Part shown: piece after piece, positions 1-8,634 of the stretch
Layout: every line of letters begins with the position of its first letter
Numbering within the stretch: the stretch's first letter is position 1
NCBI GenBank assembly: GCA_964244295.1
Contig: CAXTIG010000029.1
Coordinates: forward strand, 1-64,000
From: JAJAZB01 sp964244295
Lineage (GTDB): Bacteria > Bacteroidota > Bacteroidia > Cytophagales > Spirosomataceae
Direction: 5' to 3'
DNA: 64,000 nucleotides
Position numbers and translations under genes: made by a program
The notes under the pieces: generated by a model
Database searches by the model: none
What the model saw: the letters and a program-made list of their open reading frames with translations, nothing else
What the model was told of the DNA's origin: nothing

Positions 1-1423
1 CGCCCAGTTTCCACTCGTCTTCGGCGTAAATTCCCGATTCCAGCGCGGTGATTTCGGGTTGAGCGCTGAAGGTATTTCCCACCGGAGCCGCCGCTCCAAC
101 CACCGCGCTGGGCCGGAAGCGGTGCAGGGTGCTTTGAATCCCCACCCGCAGGCGATGCCGGGGGCTGGCCAATACCTCGAAGTCGGTTTTGAAAGTCAGG
201 TCGCGCACCGTCGAGATGTAGTCGAGTTGGACGATCTGACTGACGTTGTCGGGCAGGGAGAGGGCGTCCTGGTTAGAAACTTTCAACCCATAGCCGCTGA
301 ACAGCAGCGCGGTGTTGGCAAAAAATTTCTCCGAAAAAACGTGTTTCCAGCGCAACGAGGCGGTGGTGTTGCCCCAGGCCAGACCCGATTTTAAGCTCGT
401 GGCGTCGCTCCCCCGACTGCCCGTAAACTGGTCGTGGCCGGTGTAGGCGCTCAACGAAAATTGGTCGCGGCGGCCCAGATCGAGGCTGAGTTTGGCGTTG
501 AGGTCGTAAAAATCGCCCTGGGTGGGGGTAGCCATCACCTGCCGGGTAATCAGGCCGTAGTAACTGTAGCGACCCGACACCAGGAACGAGGCCCGGCGAC
601 CGATCGGCCCCTCCAGCGTGAGCCGCGAGGCAATCAGGCCCACGCTGCCCTCGCCGTGCAGACGCTCGCGGTTGCCGTCTTTGGTGCCGAGGTCGATGAC
701 CGACGAAAGCCGCCCGCCGTACTGGGCCGGGAAGCCGCCTTTGGTCAGGCTGACGCTTTTCAGCACGTCGCCGTTGAAGACCGAGAAAAAGCCGAACAAG
801 TGGCTGGGGTTGTAGACGACGGCCTCGTCGAGGAGCATCAGGTTTTGGTCGGGGCCGCCGCCGCGCACGTACACCCCGGCGTTGCCTTCCGAACCTTTCT
901 GCACGCCGGGCAGGAGTTGGATGACTTTCAGCACGTCCTTCTCGCCGAGCAAGGCCGGGATTTTTCGGAGTTGATCGAGCGGCAGGGTAATCCGGCTCAG
1001 GGCCGTTTCTTCGCTCAGGCGCTCGCGTCCACCGCGCACTACCACCTCGCGGAGCGCGATGCCGGGCCGGAGTTGGACCTGGAGCAGGCCCATTTTCGGG
1101 TACGAAACCGTGGTGGTTTCGTACCCGACGAACGAGAAGGTCAGCCGGAGGCTGTCCGAAGGAAAAAGAGAGAGGGAAAAAGAGCCGTCGTCATTCGTGG
1201 TCGTGCCTACGCCGGGCGTGGCCGTCACGTGAACCCCCGCCAACCCCTGCCCGCTACCCACTTCGCGCACGAAGCCGCGCAGGGTTTGCCGCGATTGAGC
1301 CAGCGTCAATATGACCGGGCCGAGCAACAGCAGGATTACGGCCACCATTTTCCACCCGGAACACGGGCGGCGGAAGCATTGAAAACAAAAACGCCGGGCC
1401 GTTCTACGGTTCCAGGGGAGCAT
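1..1423 (-). CDS. TonB-dependent receptor with carboxypeptidase-regulatory-like domain (3' end beyond window)
   Basis: Outer-membrane, TonB-energised transporter read on the minus strand and open to the window edge, so the C-terminal barrel is missing. After a hydrophobic signal (MVAVILLLLGPVILTLAQS) comes a beta-sandwich CarboxypepD_reg-like domain (about 85 residues, ending FVGYETTTVSYPKMG), then a plug with LPGVQKGSEGNAGVYVRGG and GGFPAQYGGRLSSVIDLGTK, then barrel strands. The ATG at 1423 gives a basic n-region before the hydrophobic core; the ATG at 1348 is an alternative start that begins inside it. No SusD partner is visible, so it resembles the SusC-independent receptor class. The substrate cannot be read from sequence. 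Confidence 0.9.
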   Translation of the reverse strand, partial: MLPWNRRTARRFCFQCFRRPCSGWKMVAVILLLLGPVILTLAQSRQTLRGFVREVGSGQGLAGVHVTATPGVGTTTNDDGSFSLSLFPSDSLRLTFSFVGYETTTVSYPKMGLLQVQLRPGIALREVVVRGGRERLSEETALSRITLPLDQLRKIPALLGEKDVLKVIQLLPGVQKGSEGNAGVYVRGGGPDQNLMLLDEAVVYNPSHLFGFFSVFNGDVLKSVSLTKGGFPAQYGGRLSSVIDLGTKDGNRERLHGEGSVGLIASRLTLEGPIGRRASFLVSGRYSYYGLITRQVMATPTQGDFYDLNAKLSLDLGRRDQFSLSAYTGHDQFTGSRGSDATSLKSGLAWGNTTASLRWKHVFSEKFFANTALLFSGYGLKVSNQDALSLPDNVSQIVQLDYISTVRDLTFKTDFEVLASPRHRLRVGIQSTLHRFRPSAVVGAAAPVGNTFSAQPEITALESGIYAEDEWKLG

Positions 1424-1723
1424 TGGGTGGTGGCGATTTTCATCGCTCAGTCCATCAACGCGGCGGAACGTTCAACGACTGGCAAAAACGGACATTAGAA
1501 AAAATGTTGTTTTTGCGAACGACAATCCAGTCGGCGGAACTAGGGTCAGGGGGCGGGCTTTCGCGGTCAACGGGATGAAGTTAACCCCGGATTACGGCTT
1601 AAAAAAAGCGGCGCGGGGCCAATGCGCCGGGCGGGTGGGTAAACGCCGGAACGGCGGCGGGGAAAGCCGGGTTTGGCAAGTCGGGGCGAATGCCGTTCCT
1701 TTGGCGCTCTTAATTTTAAGGCC
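1424..1723. other. Intergenic stretch without a recognisable gene
   Basis: About 300 bases between the divergent receptor gene and the small plus-strand gene. Short open frames exist but resemble nothing I recognise. No hairpin or exact TAnnTTTG promoter element stands out. Confidence 0.4.
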
Positions 1724-1993
1724 ATGCGAAACGAAAAAGGAATGGTGGTGATGTTGATTGAAAACGACCGCACCGTGCTCGAAAGCACCGTGTGGGGCAG
1801 TCCCAACTACCAACCCGGCGACGAAATTTCCTACGTGATGGGCTACCGCAAGGGCATCCATCCGAGCAAGTTGCCCGTCCGACGCTTCCGGGTGCTGAGC
1901 GTAAGCCACCTCATCCGCCGGGTGGAACAGCCCAACGAGGTGATGCACCACGAATTTTGTTTGCAGGTACGGGTGGAGGCGGCGGAGGGGTGA
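1724..1993 (+). CDS. Small hypothetical protein (89 aa)
   Basis: Not recognised. The protein is soluble, without signal peptide or membrane segment, and carries a run MVVMLIENDRTVLESTVWG followed by PGDEISYVMGYRKGIHPSK, which looks like a compact beta-rich domain. The ATG at 1724 is chosen because it follows an AT-rich leader; an upstream in-frame start at 1673 would add 17 residues of unlikely composition. A large palindrome begins just after the stop and could end its transcript. Function unknown. Confidence 0.5.
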   Translation: MRNEKGMVVMLIENDRTVLESTVWGSPNYQPGDEISYVMGYRKGIHPSKLPVRRFRVLSVSHLIRRVEQPNEVMHHEFCLQVRVEAAEG

Positions 1994-1998
1994 AAAAG

Positions 1999-2124
1999 CG
2001 TCATGCTGACGATGAAGTCGTTCAGGATTTAGAAAAGGGGATTGTCATCCCTCCTTCGTCGGGATGACAATCCCCTTTTCTAAATCCTGAACAGGCTCAA
2101 TTCCGCAATGGGGTCAGCATGACG
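1999..2124. repeat. Nested long palindrome (copy A of the GTCATCC family)
   Basis: Two nested inverted repeats. The inner arms 2020-2051 and 2061-2092 are 32 bp and perfectly complementary around a 9-nt loop. The outer arms 1999-2010 and 2113-2124 (CGTCATGCTGAC / GTCAGCATGACG) are also perfect. The loop region carries the CATCCCTCCTTCGTCGGGATG core shared, in variant form, with other copies in this window. It lies between a plus-strand and a minus-strand gene, so it may also act as a bidirectional terminator. Confidence 0.85.
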
Positions 2125-2144
2125 GCCTCCCTTTTTTTTGCCGC

Positions 2145-2717
2145 TTAAACCACAAACAACGCTTCGGCGGTCAGCTTTAAATCAGGCAGGACCGAACCCG
2201 CCCCGAGCGGGTCGTCGCCCCCGCAGATTTCCGCCATTTTCGGCGACTTGTACACGTACACCGTGCGGGAGGGCGGCAGCACCCACCACAACACGGCCAC
2301 CCCGGCCTGGAAGTGGTCGTTGCGTTTGCGTTCTCCTTTCAGAATCTCGTCGTGTTCGGAAATGAACTCCACCACGAAGGCCGGGATGACGGCTTCGCCC
2401 TGGGCTGCTTGCCGGAGTTGGTCTTTCGTGAAATAGGCCACGTCGGGTCGGCGCATTTGCGTTTCTGTCAGCCAGCAATCGACTTCCGCCCGCAAACGCC
2501 CTCCCTGTTTGAAGGCTTCGGTTTGGGAAAAAGCGGCCTCCAGATTTCCCAATAAGTACATTTCTTCCTGTTTCATACTGAGAGTGGACTCTAAAACGCC
2601 GTCGCTGAATTCGTACACGAAGGCATCGTCCGATTCCCATCTCATAAACTCGGCTTTGCTCATTCGTTGTCCGGCGAACGTGGGCGGGGTGGGGCTTTTG
2701 AGCAGAAGCGTTTCCAT
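2145..2717 (-). CDS. Uma2 family (DUF820) restriction-endonuclease-fold protein
   Basis: 190-aa protein with the layout of the Uma2/DUF820 family, small PD-(D/E)XK-fold proteins common in cyanobacteria and Bacteroidota with no settled role. Visible family marks are RRPDVAYFTKD (Asp92 in the PD position), then FVVEFISEHDEI (Glu117) and the following lysine-rich helix KGERKRNDHFQAGV, and the late strand AVLWWVLPPSRTVYVY. Length fits the family. It is a single gene between unrelated neighbours, so context does not help. DNase activity is inferred from fold only. Confidence 0.8.
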   Translation of the reverse strand: METLLLKSPTPPTFAGQRMSKAEFMRWESDDAFVYEFSDGVLESTLSMKQEEMYLLGNLEAAFSQTEAFKQGGRLRAEVDCWLTETQMRRPDVAYFTKDQLRQAAQGEAVIPAFVVEFISEHDEILKGERKRNDHFQAGVAVLWWVLPPSRTVYVYKSPKMAEICGGDDPLGAGSVLPDLKLTAEALFVV

Positions 2718-2899
2718 GCGGGGGGGGGTTGAGTAAAGCTACTGAAAAAAGGAACCGGTTTCGTCAACGGGTTCACGAGGGCCATCCCCCAGGGCCTCGT
2801 TTCTGTTCGGCGGTTTCTTTTCAACCTCAAAAATTTTCATATTTCGGTAATAAATTACACTTTCACCGATTGAAACCGCCGGAAAAACGCCCGTCGCTC

Positions 2900-3508
2900 G
2901 TGAACCGCCCCGCTCCCCTCGATACCTCACCGGATGAATTGCTTTGGCTGCGCCTGCAACAGGGAGAGCCACGGGCACTCGATGAACTCGTGCGTCGCCA
3001 CGCCCGTCCGCTGCTGAAGTACGGATGCCGGTTCTGGTCGGACGAGGAAGAAGTGAAGGACTGCCTCCAGGACCTTTTCGCCGAACTCTGGCTGCGCCGG
3101 GAGCGCCTCGAACCCGTTCGCTCCGTGCGGGCCTACCTGCTCACGGCCCTGCACAACCGCCTGCTCAACGTACACCGCGCCGACCTCCGGCGAACCCCCT
3201 GGTCGGAGGAGACGGAAACGCTTCCCTTTCTGAGTTATTTTTCGGTGGAAGACCAGTGGATTGAAGACGAAACCGAGCGCGAGCAACTCCGACGGCTCAA
3301 CGAATACATCAACGCCCTGCCTCCCCGCCAACGCGAGGCCATTTACCTGAAGTACTACCAAAACCTCACGAACGAGGAAATTGCCGAGGTACTGCAAATC
3401 AATTACCAGTCCGTTTCCAATCTCCTGCACCGAGCGCTTTGCCTGTTGCGAAGCGAACTGGCCGATGGGCTACTGCCCCTGCTGACGCTGCTGGGGTGGT
3501 TTTCCTGA
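2900..3508 (+). CDS. ECF-type RNA polymerase sigma factor (FecI-like)
   Basis: Extracytoplasmic-function sigma factor directing RNA polymerase to a small regulon. Region 2 is seen in EVKDCLQDLFAELWLRRERL, and region 4 as a helix-turn-helix in LPPRQREAIYLKYYQNLTNE through QINYQSVSNLLHRAL. I choose the GTG at 2900 (202 aa, the usual size); a TTG at 2870 or 2729 would lengthen the N-terminus with sequence unlike the family. It is followed 90 bp later by a FecR-type anti-sigma gene and then a SusC with an STN domain, the standard arrangement for surface-signalling control of a transporter. Confidence 0.88.
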   Translation: MNRPAPLDTSPDELLWLRLQQGEPRALDELVRRHARPLLKYGCRFWSDEEEVKDCLQDLFAELWLRRERLEPVRSVRAYLLTALHNRLLNVHRADLRRTPWSEETETLPFLSYFSVEDQWIEDETEREQLRRLNEYINALPPRQREAIYLKYYQNLTNEEIAEVLQINYQSVSNLLHRALCLLRSELADGLLPLLTLLGWFS

Positions 3509-3597
3509 CGTTTCCATTTTTTCTTGAAAAAATTCATCCACCGCTGAGTACATCGGTGGGCGGGCGGCGTCTTGGGGGTAGAAAGCCAAACCCCACC

Positions 3598-4692
3598 ATG
3601 CCGCATTCCTGGGATTCCTGCCACCGCGCCGATGATTTTTTAGCCGACGAAGCCTTCCGAACCTGGGTTCGTTCCGGTCGGTTTCGCGATCCCTCCGATC
3701 CGGGTTCGCGCTGGTTGGTCGCCCATCCGGAGCGGCAGGTTGCGGCGCGGCAGGCCCTGCTTTTTCTGGGGGCCTCCGGGCTGGACGAGCCGGTGGTGAG
3801 CGACGAGGAAGTCGAGGCCATCCGGCGGGGAGCCTGGCAGCGGGTGGAAACGGCCCGTGAATCCGGGCCGGTGGTGCGGCCGCTACCCGTCCGGCGCTGG
3901 CTGGGCTGGGCGGCGGCGGCCCTGGTACTGCTCACGTTGGGTTGGTGGGGGTACCGGGAGTTGGGCTACACCTGGCCTGGTGCAGAAACGGCGCAGCAGG
4001 AACCGCCCGTGCAATGGCTCGACGTGCGCAACGCCAGCCGCCGCCCCGCGCTGGTGAGCCTGCCCGACGGGAGCACGGTCTGGCTCGAAACGGACGGCCT
4101 GCTCCGGCACCCGACCCGGTTCGTGGGCACCAACCGCGACGTGGAACTGAGCGGGGAAGCTTTTTTTGAAGTAACCAAAGATGCCGACCATCCTTTCCGG
4201 GTGCGCACCCAAACCCTGCTGACGACCGTGCTCGGAACCAGTTTTACGGTGCGGGCAAAAACCGACGATTCCGAGGCGAGGGTGCAAGTCCGCACGGGCC
4301 GGGTCGCGGTGTATGCCATCGGGGCCGCGCGCGTTTCGACCAAACCCGTCGTCGTGCTCGAAGCCCGGCAGCAGGCGGTGATTCGTACGAAAACCGCCGT
4401 TGTCGTTCGGTCCGGGGTCACGCAGCCGCTGGCCCTGGCGACGCGGCTCGACCGGCAGTCGTTCGAGTTTACCGATGCTCCCGTGGCGACCATTTTTCGG
4501 GCCATCGAGCGGGCGTACGGCCTGCGCATCGAATACCCCGCCGGGGCCTACCAATCCTGCTCGATTACCACCTCCCTTTCCGATGAACCCCTCCCCGAAA
4601 AGCTCCGCATCGTGACGGCCACAATGGGGACCGACGTGCAGTTTGCCCTTGAAAAAGACCGAATCCGGGTCTGGGGTTCTGGCTGTCAGTAG
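3598..4692 (+). CDS. FecR family anti-sigma factor with DUF4974
   Basis: Inner-membrane anti-sigma regulator that relays the state of an outer-membrane transporter to the sigma factor encoded just upstream. Residues 1-98 are the cytoplasmic sigma-binding part, about 101-119 a single membrane helix (WLGWAAAALVLLTLGWWGY), about 140-240 the periplasmic FecR domain (LPDGSTVWLETDG, LSGEAFFEVTKDADHPFRV), and about 295-362 a DUF4974 domain (FEFTDAPVATIFRAIERAYG). The DUF4974 domain is related to the STN fold. The ATG at 3598 is chosen over an upstream in-frame start because the protein then begins with a typical FecR N-terminus. It belongs with the STN-bearing SusC that follows. Confidence 0.88.
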   Translation: MPHSWDSCHRADDFLADEAFRTWVRSGRFRDPSDPGSRWLVAHPERQVAARQALLFLGASGLDEPVVSDEEVEAIRRGAWQRVETARESGPVVRPLPVRRWLGWAAAALVLLTLGWWGYRELGYTWPGAETAQQEPPVQWLDVRNASRRPALVSLPDGSTVWLETDGLLRHPTRFVGTNRDVELSGEAFFEVTKDADHPFRVRTQTLLTTVLGTSFTVRAKTDDSEARVQVRTGRVAVYAIGAARVSTKPVVVLEARQQAVIRTKTAVVVRSGVTQPLALATRLDRQSFEFTDAPVATIFRAIERAYGLRIEYPAGAYQSCSITTSLSDEPLPEKLRIVTATMGTDVQFALEKDRIRVWGSGCQ

Positions 4693-4770
4693 CTTACCAA
4701 AAATTCACCCCAAAACTTCTAAACCCATGAATCCCTTCCGCACCACCCCTCCCTGACCTTTTTTTGAAAA

Positions 4771-4802
4771 AAAGCCGACGATGTTGGCTCCATCGTCGGC
4801 TT
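4771..4802. terminator. Strong hairpin between anti-sigma gene and SusC
   Basis: A 12-bp perfect stem AAGCCGACGATG / CATCGTCGGCTT (4772-4783 with 4791-4802) around a 7-nt loop. The T-run lies on the upstream side (4759-4765), so the minus strand has the better terminator form. On the plus strand it would sit in the 5' leader of the SusC mRNA and could be an attenuator or processing site. Confidence 0.5.
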
Positions 4803-4908
4803 AAAAATCCCGGTTGGGGTTACCCTGCTTTCCCCGAACGTTGGCTCCGTTCGGCGGAAGCCCGGGATTGGTTTTTCCAGACTGTTTCCTCAAAACCAAT
4901 CGAAAGTT

Positions 4909-7900
4909 ATGAAAAAACACCTACTGTCCGGCCCCTGGCGGGTATCGCTCATGAAATTCTCCGTTGTTCAGTTGACGGTGATTCTGTGGTTTTCCGGGCT
5001 GGCCACGGCCCTGCCCACCACCGCCCAGGAAGTACTCAACCGGCGGGTTACGCTCCCAACCGAGACCCTGTCGCTCCGCACGGCGCTCAACCGCCTGGAA
5101 CAAGCCGTCGAAATTCGGTTTTCCTACGATTCCAAACGGGTACCCGTCGACCAGGCCATTACGATTTCGGCCCAGAACGAGCCGCTGCGCCTGGTGCTCG
5201 ACCGGCTGCTCGTGCCCGTTGGCGTGGGTTACACCGTCGTGAGCAAACGCATCGTGCTCCGACCAGCCGCCCGCAAGTTGGCGGCGCTGATCCCACCAGT
5301 AGAACCGGTGATGGGCACGGTGCCGGTCGAGTTGCCGGTGAAAGGCCGGGTACGCGACGAAAAGGGCGAGCCGCTGCCCGGAGCCAGTATTTTGCTGAAG
5401 GGAACCACGCGCGGCGTGACGACCGACCGGGAGGGGCAATTCAGCCTTTCGGTGCCCGATGCCAGCAGCGTGCTGGTGGTCAGTTCGGTCGGGTATCGAA
5501 AAATCGAGGTGACGGTGGGGAATCAAACCGACCTGAGTATTTCGCTTCAATTCGAAAATCAGGGCCTCGACGAGGTGGTGGTCGTGGGTTTTGCCACGCA
5601 GCGGAAAGTCACGGTGACGGGTTCGCTGGCCACCATCACCACCCGCGACCTGGAGCAAAGCCCCACGGCCAACCTCACCAACGCCCTGGCCGGGCGCTTG
5701 CCGGGGCTGTTTGCCAACCAGTTTAGCGGGGGCGAGCCGGGAGTGGACCGGAGCGACATCCTGATCCGGGGCGCGGGTACCTACGGCAACCAGGCTCCGA
5801 TCGTGATCATCGACGGCCTGGAGCGGAGCATGGATTACCTGGCCCCGTCGGAAATCGAAACCTTCACGATCCTGAAGGATGCCTCGTCCACGGCGCCGTT
5901 TGGGGTGCGGGGGGCCAACGGGGTCATTCTGATCACGACCAAACGCGGCAAAGTCCAGGACAAGGCCACGGTCAATTTCAAAACCTCCTACGGCGTCAAC
6001 CAGCCCATTCAATTTCCGACGTACCTGGGTTCGGCGGATTACGCCCAGCTCTACAACGAGGCCATCGTCAACAACAATCCGGGTGCCAACCCCGCCACGC
6101 TCAACCTGTTTTCGGATCAGGCCATCGCCAATTTCCGGAACGCAAAAGGCGACAACTCCGACGGCCTGGGTTACGACTGGGACTACTTCGATTTCGCCTT
6201 TAAACCGGGGGCGCAGCAAGACCACAGCCTCACCATCAGCGGCGGCTCGGAGCGGGCGCGGTATTTCGTGCTGGCCAATTATTTCCGGCAGGATGGCAAC
6301 TACACCAATTCCAACCTGAGTGCCTACAACACCCAGGCGGTGTTTAAACGCTACAACTTCCGCTCGAACATCGACATCGACATCACGAAGCATTTTTACG
6401 CCCGCCTCGACCTGGCCGCCCGCATCACCGACCGGAACGCGCCGGGCACCACGGCGGCCCGCATCGTTGAACTGGCCAACACGCAGCCCTCGTACCTGCC
6501 GATCGTGATACCGGAAAACGAGAACCCCGCCAACGCGCAGGCCATCGCCAACAACCCGCTCGGCTTGCTGTACGGCGACCAGATTTACCGCTTCAACATC
6601 CTGGGCGAGTTGAGCCGATCGGGTTTTTTGAACGAAAAAAACACCTACCTCAACGGCTCGTTCATCCTCGGCCACCAGTTGGATTTCATCACGCCGGGCC
6701 TGAAAATCGAAGGACTTTTCGGCTACGATGCCTCCGAAGGGCTGACCGTAAACCGGGGCATCGCCACCTACGCCGAAGGCTACCGCGTGTATCCGGGCTA
6801 CGCCACCTTGCAGCCCGAAGCCGGCATCGACGTGTACCGGACGCCCGGCATTTACACCGGAAAATACCGGCGCGGCAACAAGTACGACACCGATCAGACG
6901 CTCGGCAACTCGCTGGCCCGAAACCTGAGCGATGGCCGTTCCTACACGCAGATCAAGCTGGATTACCTGCGAAATTTTGGAATTCACACCGTGACGGGTC
7001 TGCTCCTGGGCAACCGCTCGAAGCGGACGATCGACAACCGGGTTCCCTACGTGTACCAGGGCGTAACCGGCCGGATCACCTACGGCTACGACGACCGCTA
7101 CTTGTTCGAGCTGAACGCCGCTTACAACGGCTCCGAAAACTTCGCCAAAGGCAAGCGGTACGGGTTCTTCCCGGCGGTTTCGGCGGGTTGGGTGGTTTCG
7201 CGGGAAAAATTTCTGGTTGGCAGTTCCTGGCTTAACAGTTTAAAAATCAGGGCTTCGCACGGCCTCGTCGGGAGTGACCGGGTTCCGAACGACGCCCGGT
7301 TCGTGTACCTTCAGTACTACGTGGGCGGGGCTGACTACGGGTTTGGCACCGAAAATTTCGGCTCGTTCGCCGGGGTTGGCATTCGCGAAGGAGCCTTGGC
7401 CAATCCGGATCTGACCTGGGAAAAAGCCCGGAAAACCAACGTCGGTATTGACGCCCTGTTCTTCAACCGCCTCAGCCTGACGGTCGATTTTTTCCGCGAA
7501 CATCGCTACGACATCATCACCGATCTGAGCGGAAGCGACAAGCTCGGTTTTCCCACCATCGTCGGGAAATCGGCCCCCTACATCAATTCCGGCATCGTTG
7601 ATAACCAGGGCTTCGACCTTGAGATCGGCTGGACGGGAAAACTGGGCAGTGATTTTTCCTATTTCCTCAAACCCAACCTGACGTTTGCCCGCAACAAGAT
7701 TATTTTCATGAACGAAGTCCCCTACGCCTCGCCACTCCGGGCGCAGACGGGCCGCCGCATCGGCGAACACTTCGATTACGTAGTGGACCACTTCGTGCGG
7801 GATGCGGCGGAAGCGGCCGAACTGAACGCCAAAAACAGCGGGGCGGGCTACCAGCCCTGGGGCAAACTGATTCCCGGCGACGTGGTGTACAAAGACATCA

Positions 7901-8457
7901 ACGGCGACGGGGTCATCAACGACCTGGGTGACCGGGTGGCCGTCGGAAACCCGCGCACCCCCCAACTGATGTTCGGGATTCCAGTGGGGGCCAAGTTCAA
8001 GGGCTTCGATTTCAGCTTGTTGTTCCAGGGAGCGGCCCTTGCTTCTGTTCAACTGAGTGGCCCCGCCGTGTACGATTTCCCGCTTTTTTCGCAAGACAAA
8101 TTCGGAAAAGTAAAACCGATGCACCTCACCCGCTGGACCCCGGCTACGGCGGAAACGGCGACGTACCCCGCGCTGCATTTCGGCGACTACACCAACAACA
8201 AAAACCCCAACAGCAGCCTGTTTCTCTACAACGCGCAGTACCTCCGCCTGAAAACCATCGAGCTGGGCTACAACCTGCCCAAACGTTTCCTCCAGCGGTT
8301 CAACCTCCGGGGACTGCGGGTTTACGCGCAGGGCCTCAACGTACTGACCTGGGATAAACTCAAGGATGCCGACGTGGACCCGGAAATCCGGGAAGGGGAC
8401 GGGTCCTGGTACCCGGTGCAGAAGGTGTACAATTTCGGCCTCGACCTCACTTTTTAA
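4909..8457 (+). CDS. SusC/RagA family TonB-linked outer membrane protein with STN domain
   Basis: 1182-aa outer-membrane importer for a glycan or other large nutrient, working with the SusD downstream. After a signal peptide (to about residue 40) come an STN domain (about 46-112, TLSLRTALNRLEQAVEIRFS), a CarboxypepD_reg-like domain (about 144-216, VKGRVRDEKGEPLPGASILL), the TonB box/linker LDEVVVVGFATQRK, a plug with PIVIIDGLERSMDYLAPSEI and GVRGANGVILITTKRGK, and the barrel. The STN domain is the part that talks to FecR-type anti-sigma factors, matching the two upstream genes. Start ATG 4909 gives MKKHLLSGPWRVSLMKFSVV. Confidence 0.95.
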   Translation: MKKHLLSGPWRVSLMKFSVVQLTVILWFSGLATALPTTAQEVLNRRVTLPTETLSLRTALNRLEQAVEIRFSYDSKRVPVDQAITISAQNEPLRLVLDRLLVPVGVGYTVVSKRIVLRPAARKLAALIPPVEPVMGTVPVELPVKGRVRDEKGEPLPGASILLKGTTRGVTTDREGQFSLSVPDASSVLVVSSVGYRKIEVTVGNQTDLSISLQFENQGLDEVVVVGFATQRKVTVTGSLATITTRDLEQSPTANLTNALAGRLPGLFANQFSGGEPGVDRSDILIRGAGTYGNQAPIVIIDGLERSMDYLAPSEIETFTILKDASSTAPFGVRGANGVILITTKRGKVQDKATVNFKTSYGVNQPIQFPTYLGSADYAQLYNEAIVNNNPGANPATLNLFSDQAIANFRNAKGDNSDGLGYDWDYFDFAFKPGAQQDHSLTISGGSERARYFVLANYFRQDGNYTNSNLSAYNTQAVFKRYNFRSNIDIDITKHFYARLDLAARITDRNAPGTTAARIVELANTQPSYLPIVIPENENPANAQAIANNPLGLLYGDQIYRFNILGELSRSGFLNEKNTYLNGSFILGHQLDFITPGLKIEGLFGYDASEGLTVNRGIATYAEGYRVYPGYATLQPEAGIDVYRTPGIYTGKYRRGNKYDTDQTLGNSLARNLSDGRSYTQIKLDYLRNFGIHTVTGLLLGNRSKRTIDNRVPYVYQGVTGRITYGYDDRYLFELNAAYNGSENFAKGKRYGFFPAVSAGWVVSREKFLVGSSWLNSLKIRASHGLVGSDRVPNDARFVYLQYYVGGADYGFGTENFGSFAGVGIREGALANPDLTWEKARKTNVGIDALFFNRLSLTVDFFREHRYDIITDLSGSDKLGFPTIVGKSAPYINSGIVDNQGFDLEIGWTGKLGSDFSYFLKPNLTFARNKIIFMNEVPYASPLRAQTGRRIGEHFDYVVDHFVRDAAEAAELNAKNSGAGYQPWGKLIPGDVVYKDINGDGVINDLGDRVAVGNPRTPQLMFGIPVGAKFKGFDFSLLFQGAALASVQLSGPAVYDFPLFSQDKFGKVKPMHLTRWTPATAETATYPALHFGDYTNNKNPNSSLFLYNAQYLRLKTIELGYNLPKRFLQRFNLRGLRVYAQGLNVLTWDKLKDADVDPEIREGDGSWYPVQKVYNFGLDLTF

Positions 8458-8475
8458 TTATCGAACGGAGGTAAA

Positions 8476-8612
8476 CAGGGAATTGGGAATTGGGTAATTG
8501 GGGATTGGGTGAATTGGTAAATAGTTAAAAATTAGTGAATTACCAATTTACCCAATTACCCACTCCCCAATTACCCGCTCCCCACTCCCCAATTACCCAA
8601 TCCCCAATTACC
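8476..8612. repeat. Low-complexity palindrome built of GGGAATT/AATTCCC-like units
   Basis: The left half (8476-8520) repeats GGGAATTGGG/TAATTGGGG units and the right half (8540-8612) carries the complement (AATTACCC, ACTCCCC), giving a long imperfect hairpin between SusC and SusD. It may set the transcript ratio of the two genes, as is common between SusC and SusD; that role is inference. Confidence 0.7.
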
Positions 8613-8634
8613 ATTCACTTAATCGCCCGACTTC

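Noticed and set aside
434..1498. Long plus-strand open frame (354 codons)
   Set aside because: It is the opposite-strand shadow of the TonB-dependent receptor, which reads cleanly on the minus strand with signal peptide, regulatory domain and plug.
4764..5726. 320-codon plus-strand frame upstream of and overlapping SusC
   Set aside because: Out-of-frame with the well-supported SusC and includes the terminator-like hairpin; low-complexity Arg/Gly-rich product.
4921..6987. 688-codon minus-strand frame inside SusC
   Set aside because: Shadow of the intact SusC reading frame; no recognisable motifs.
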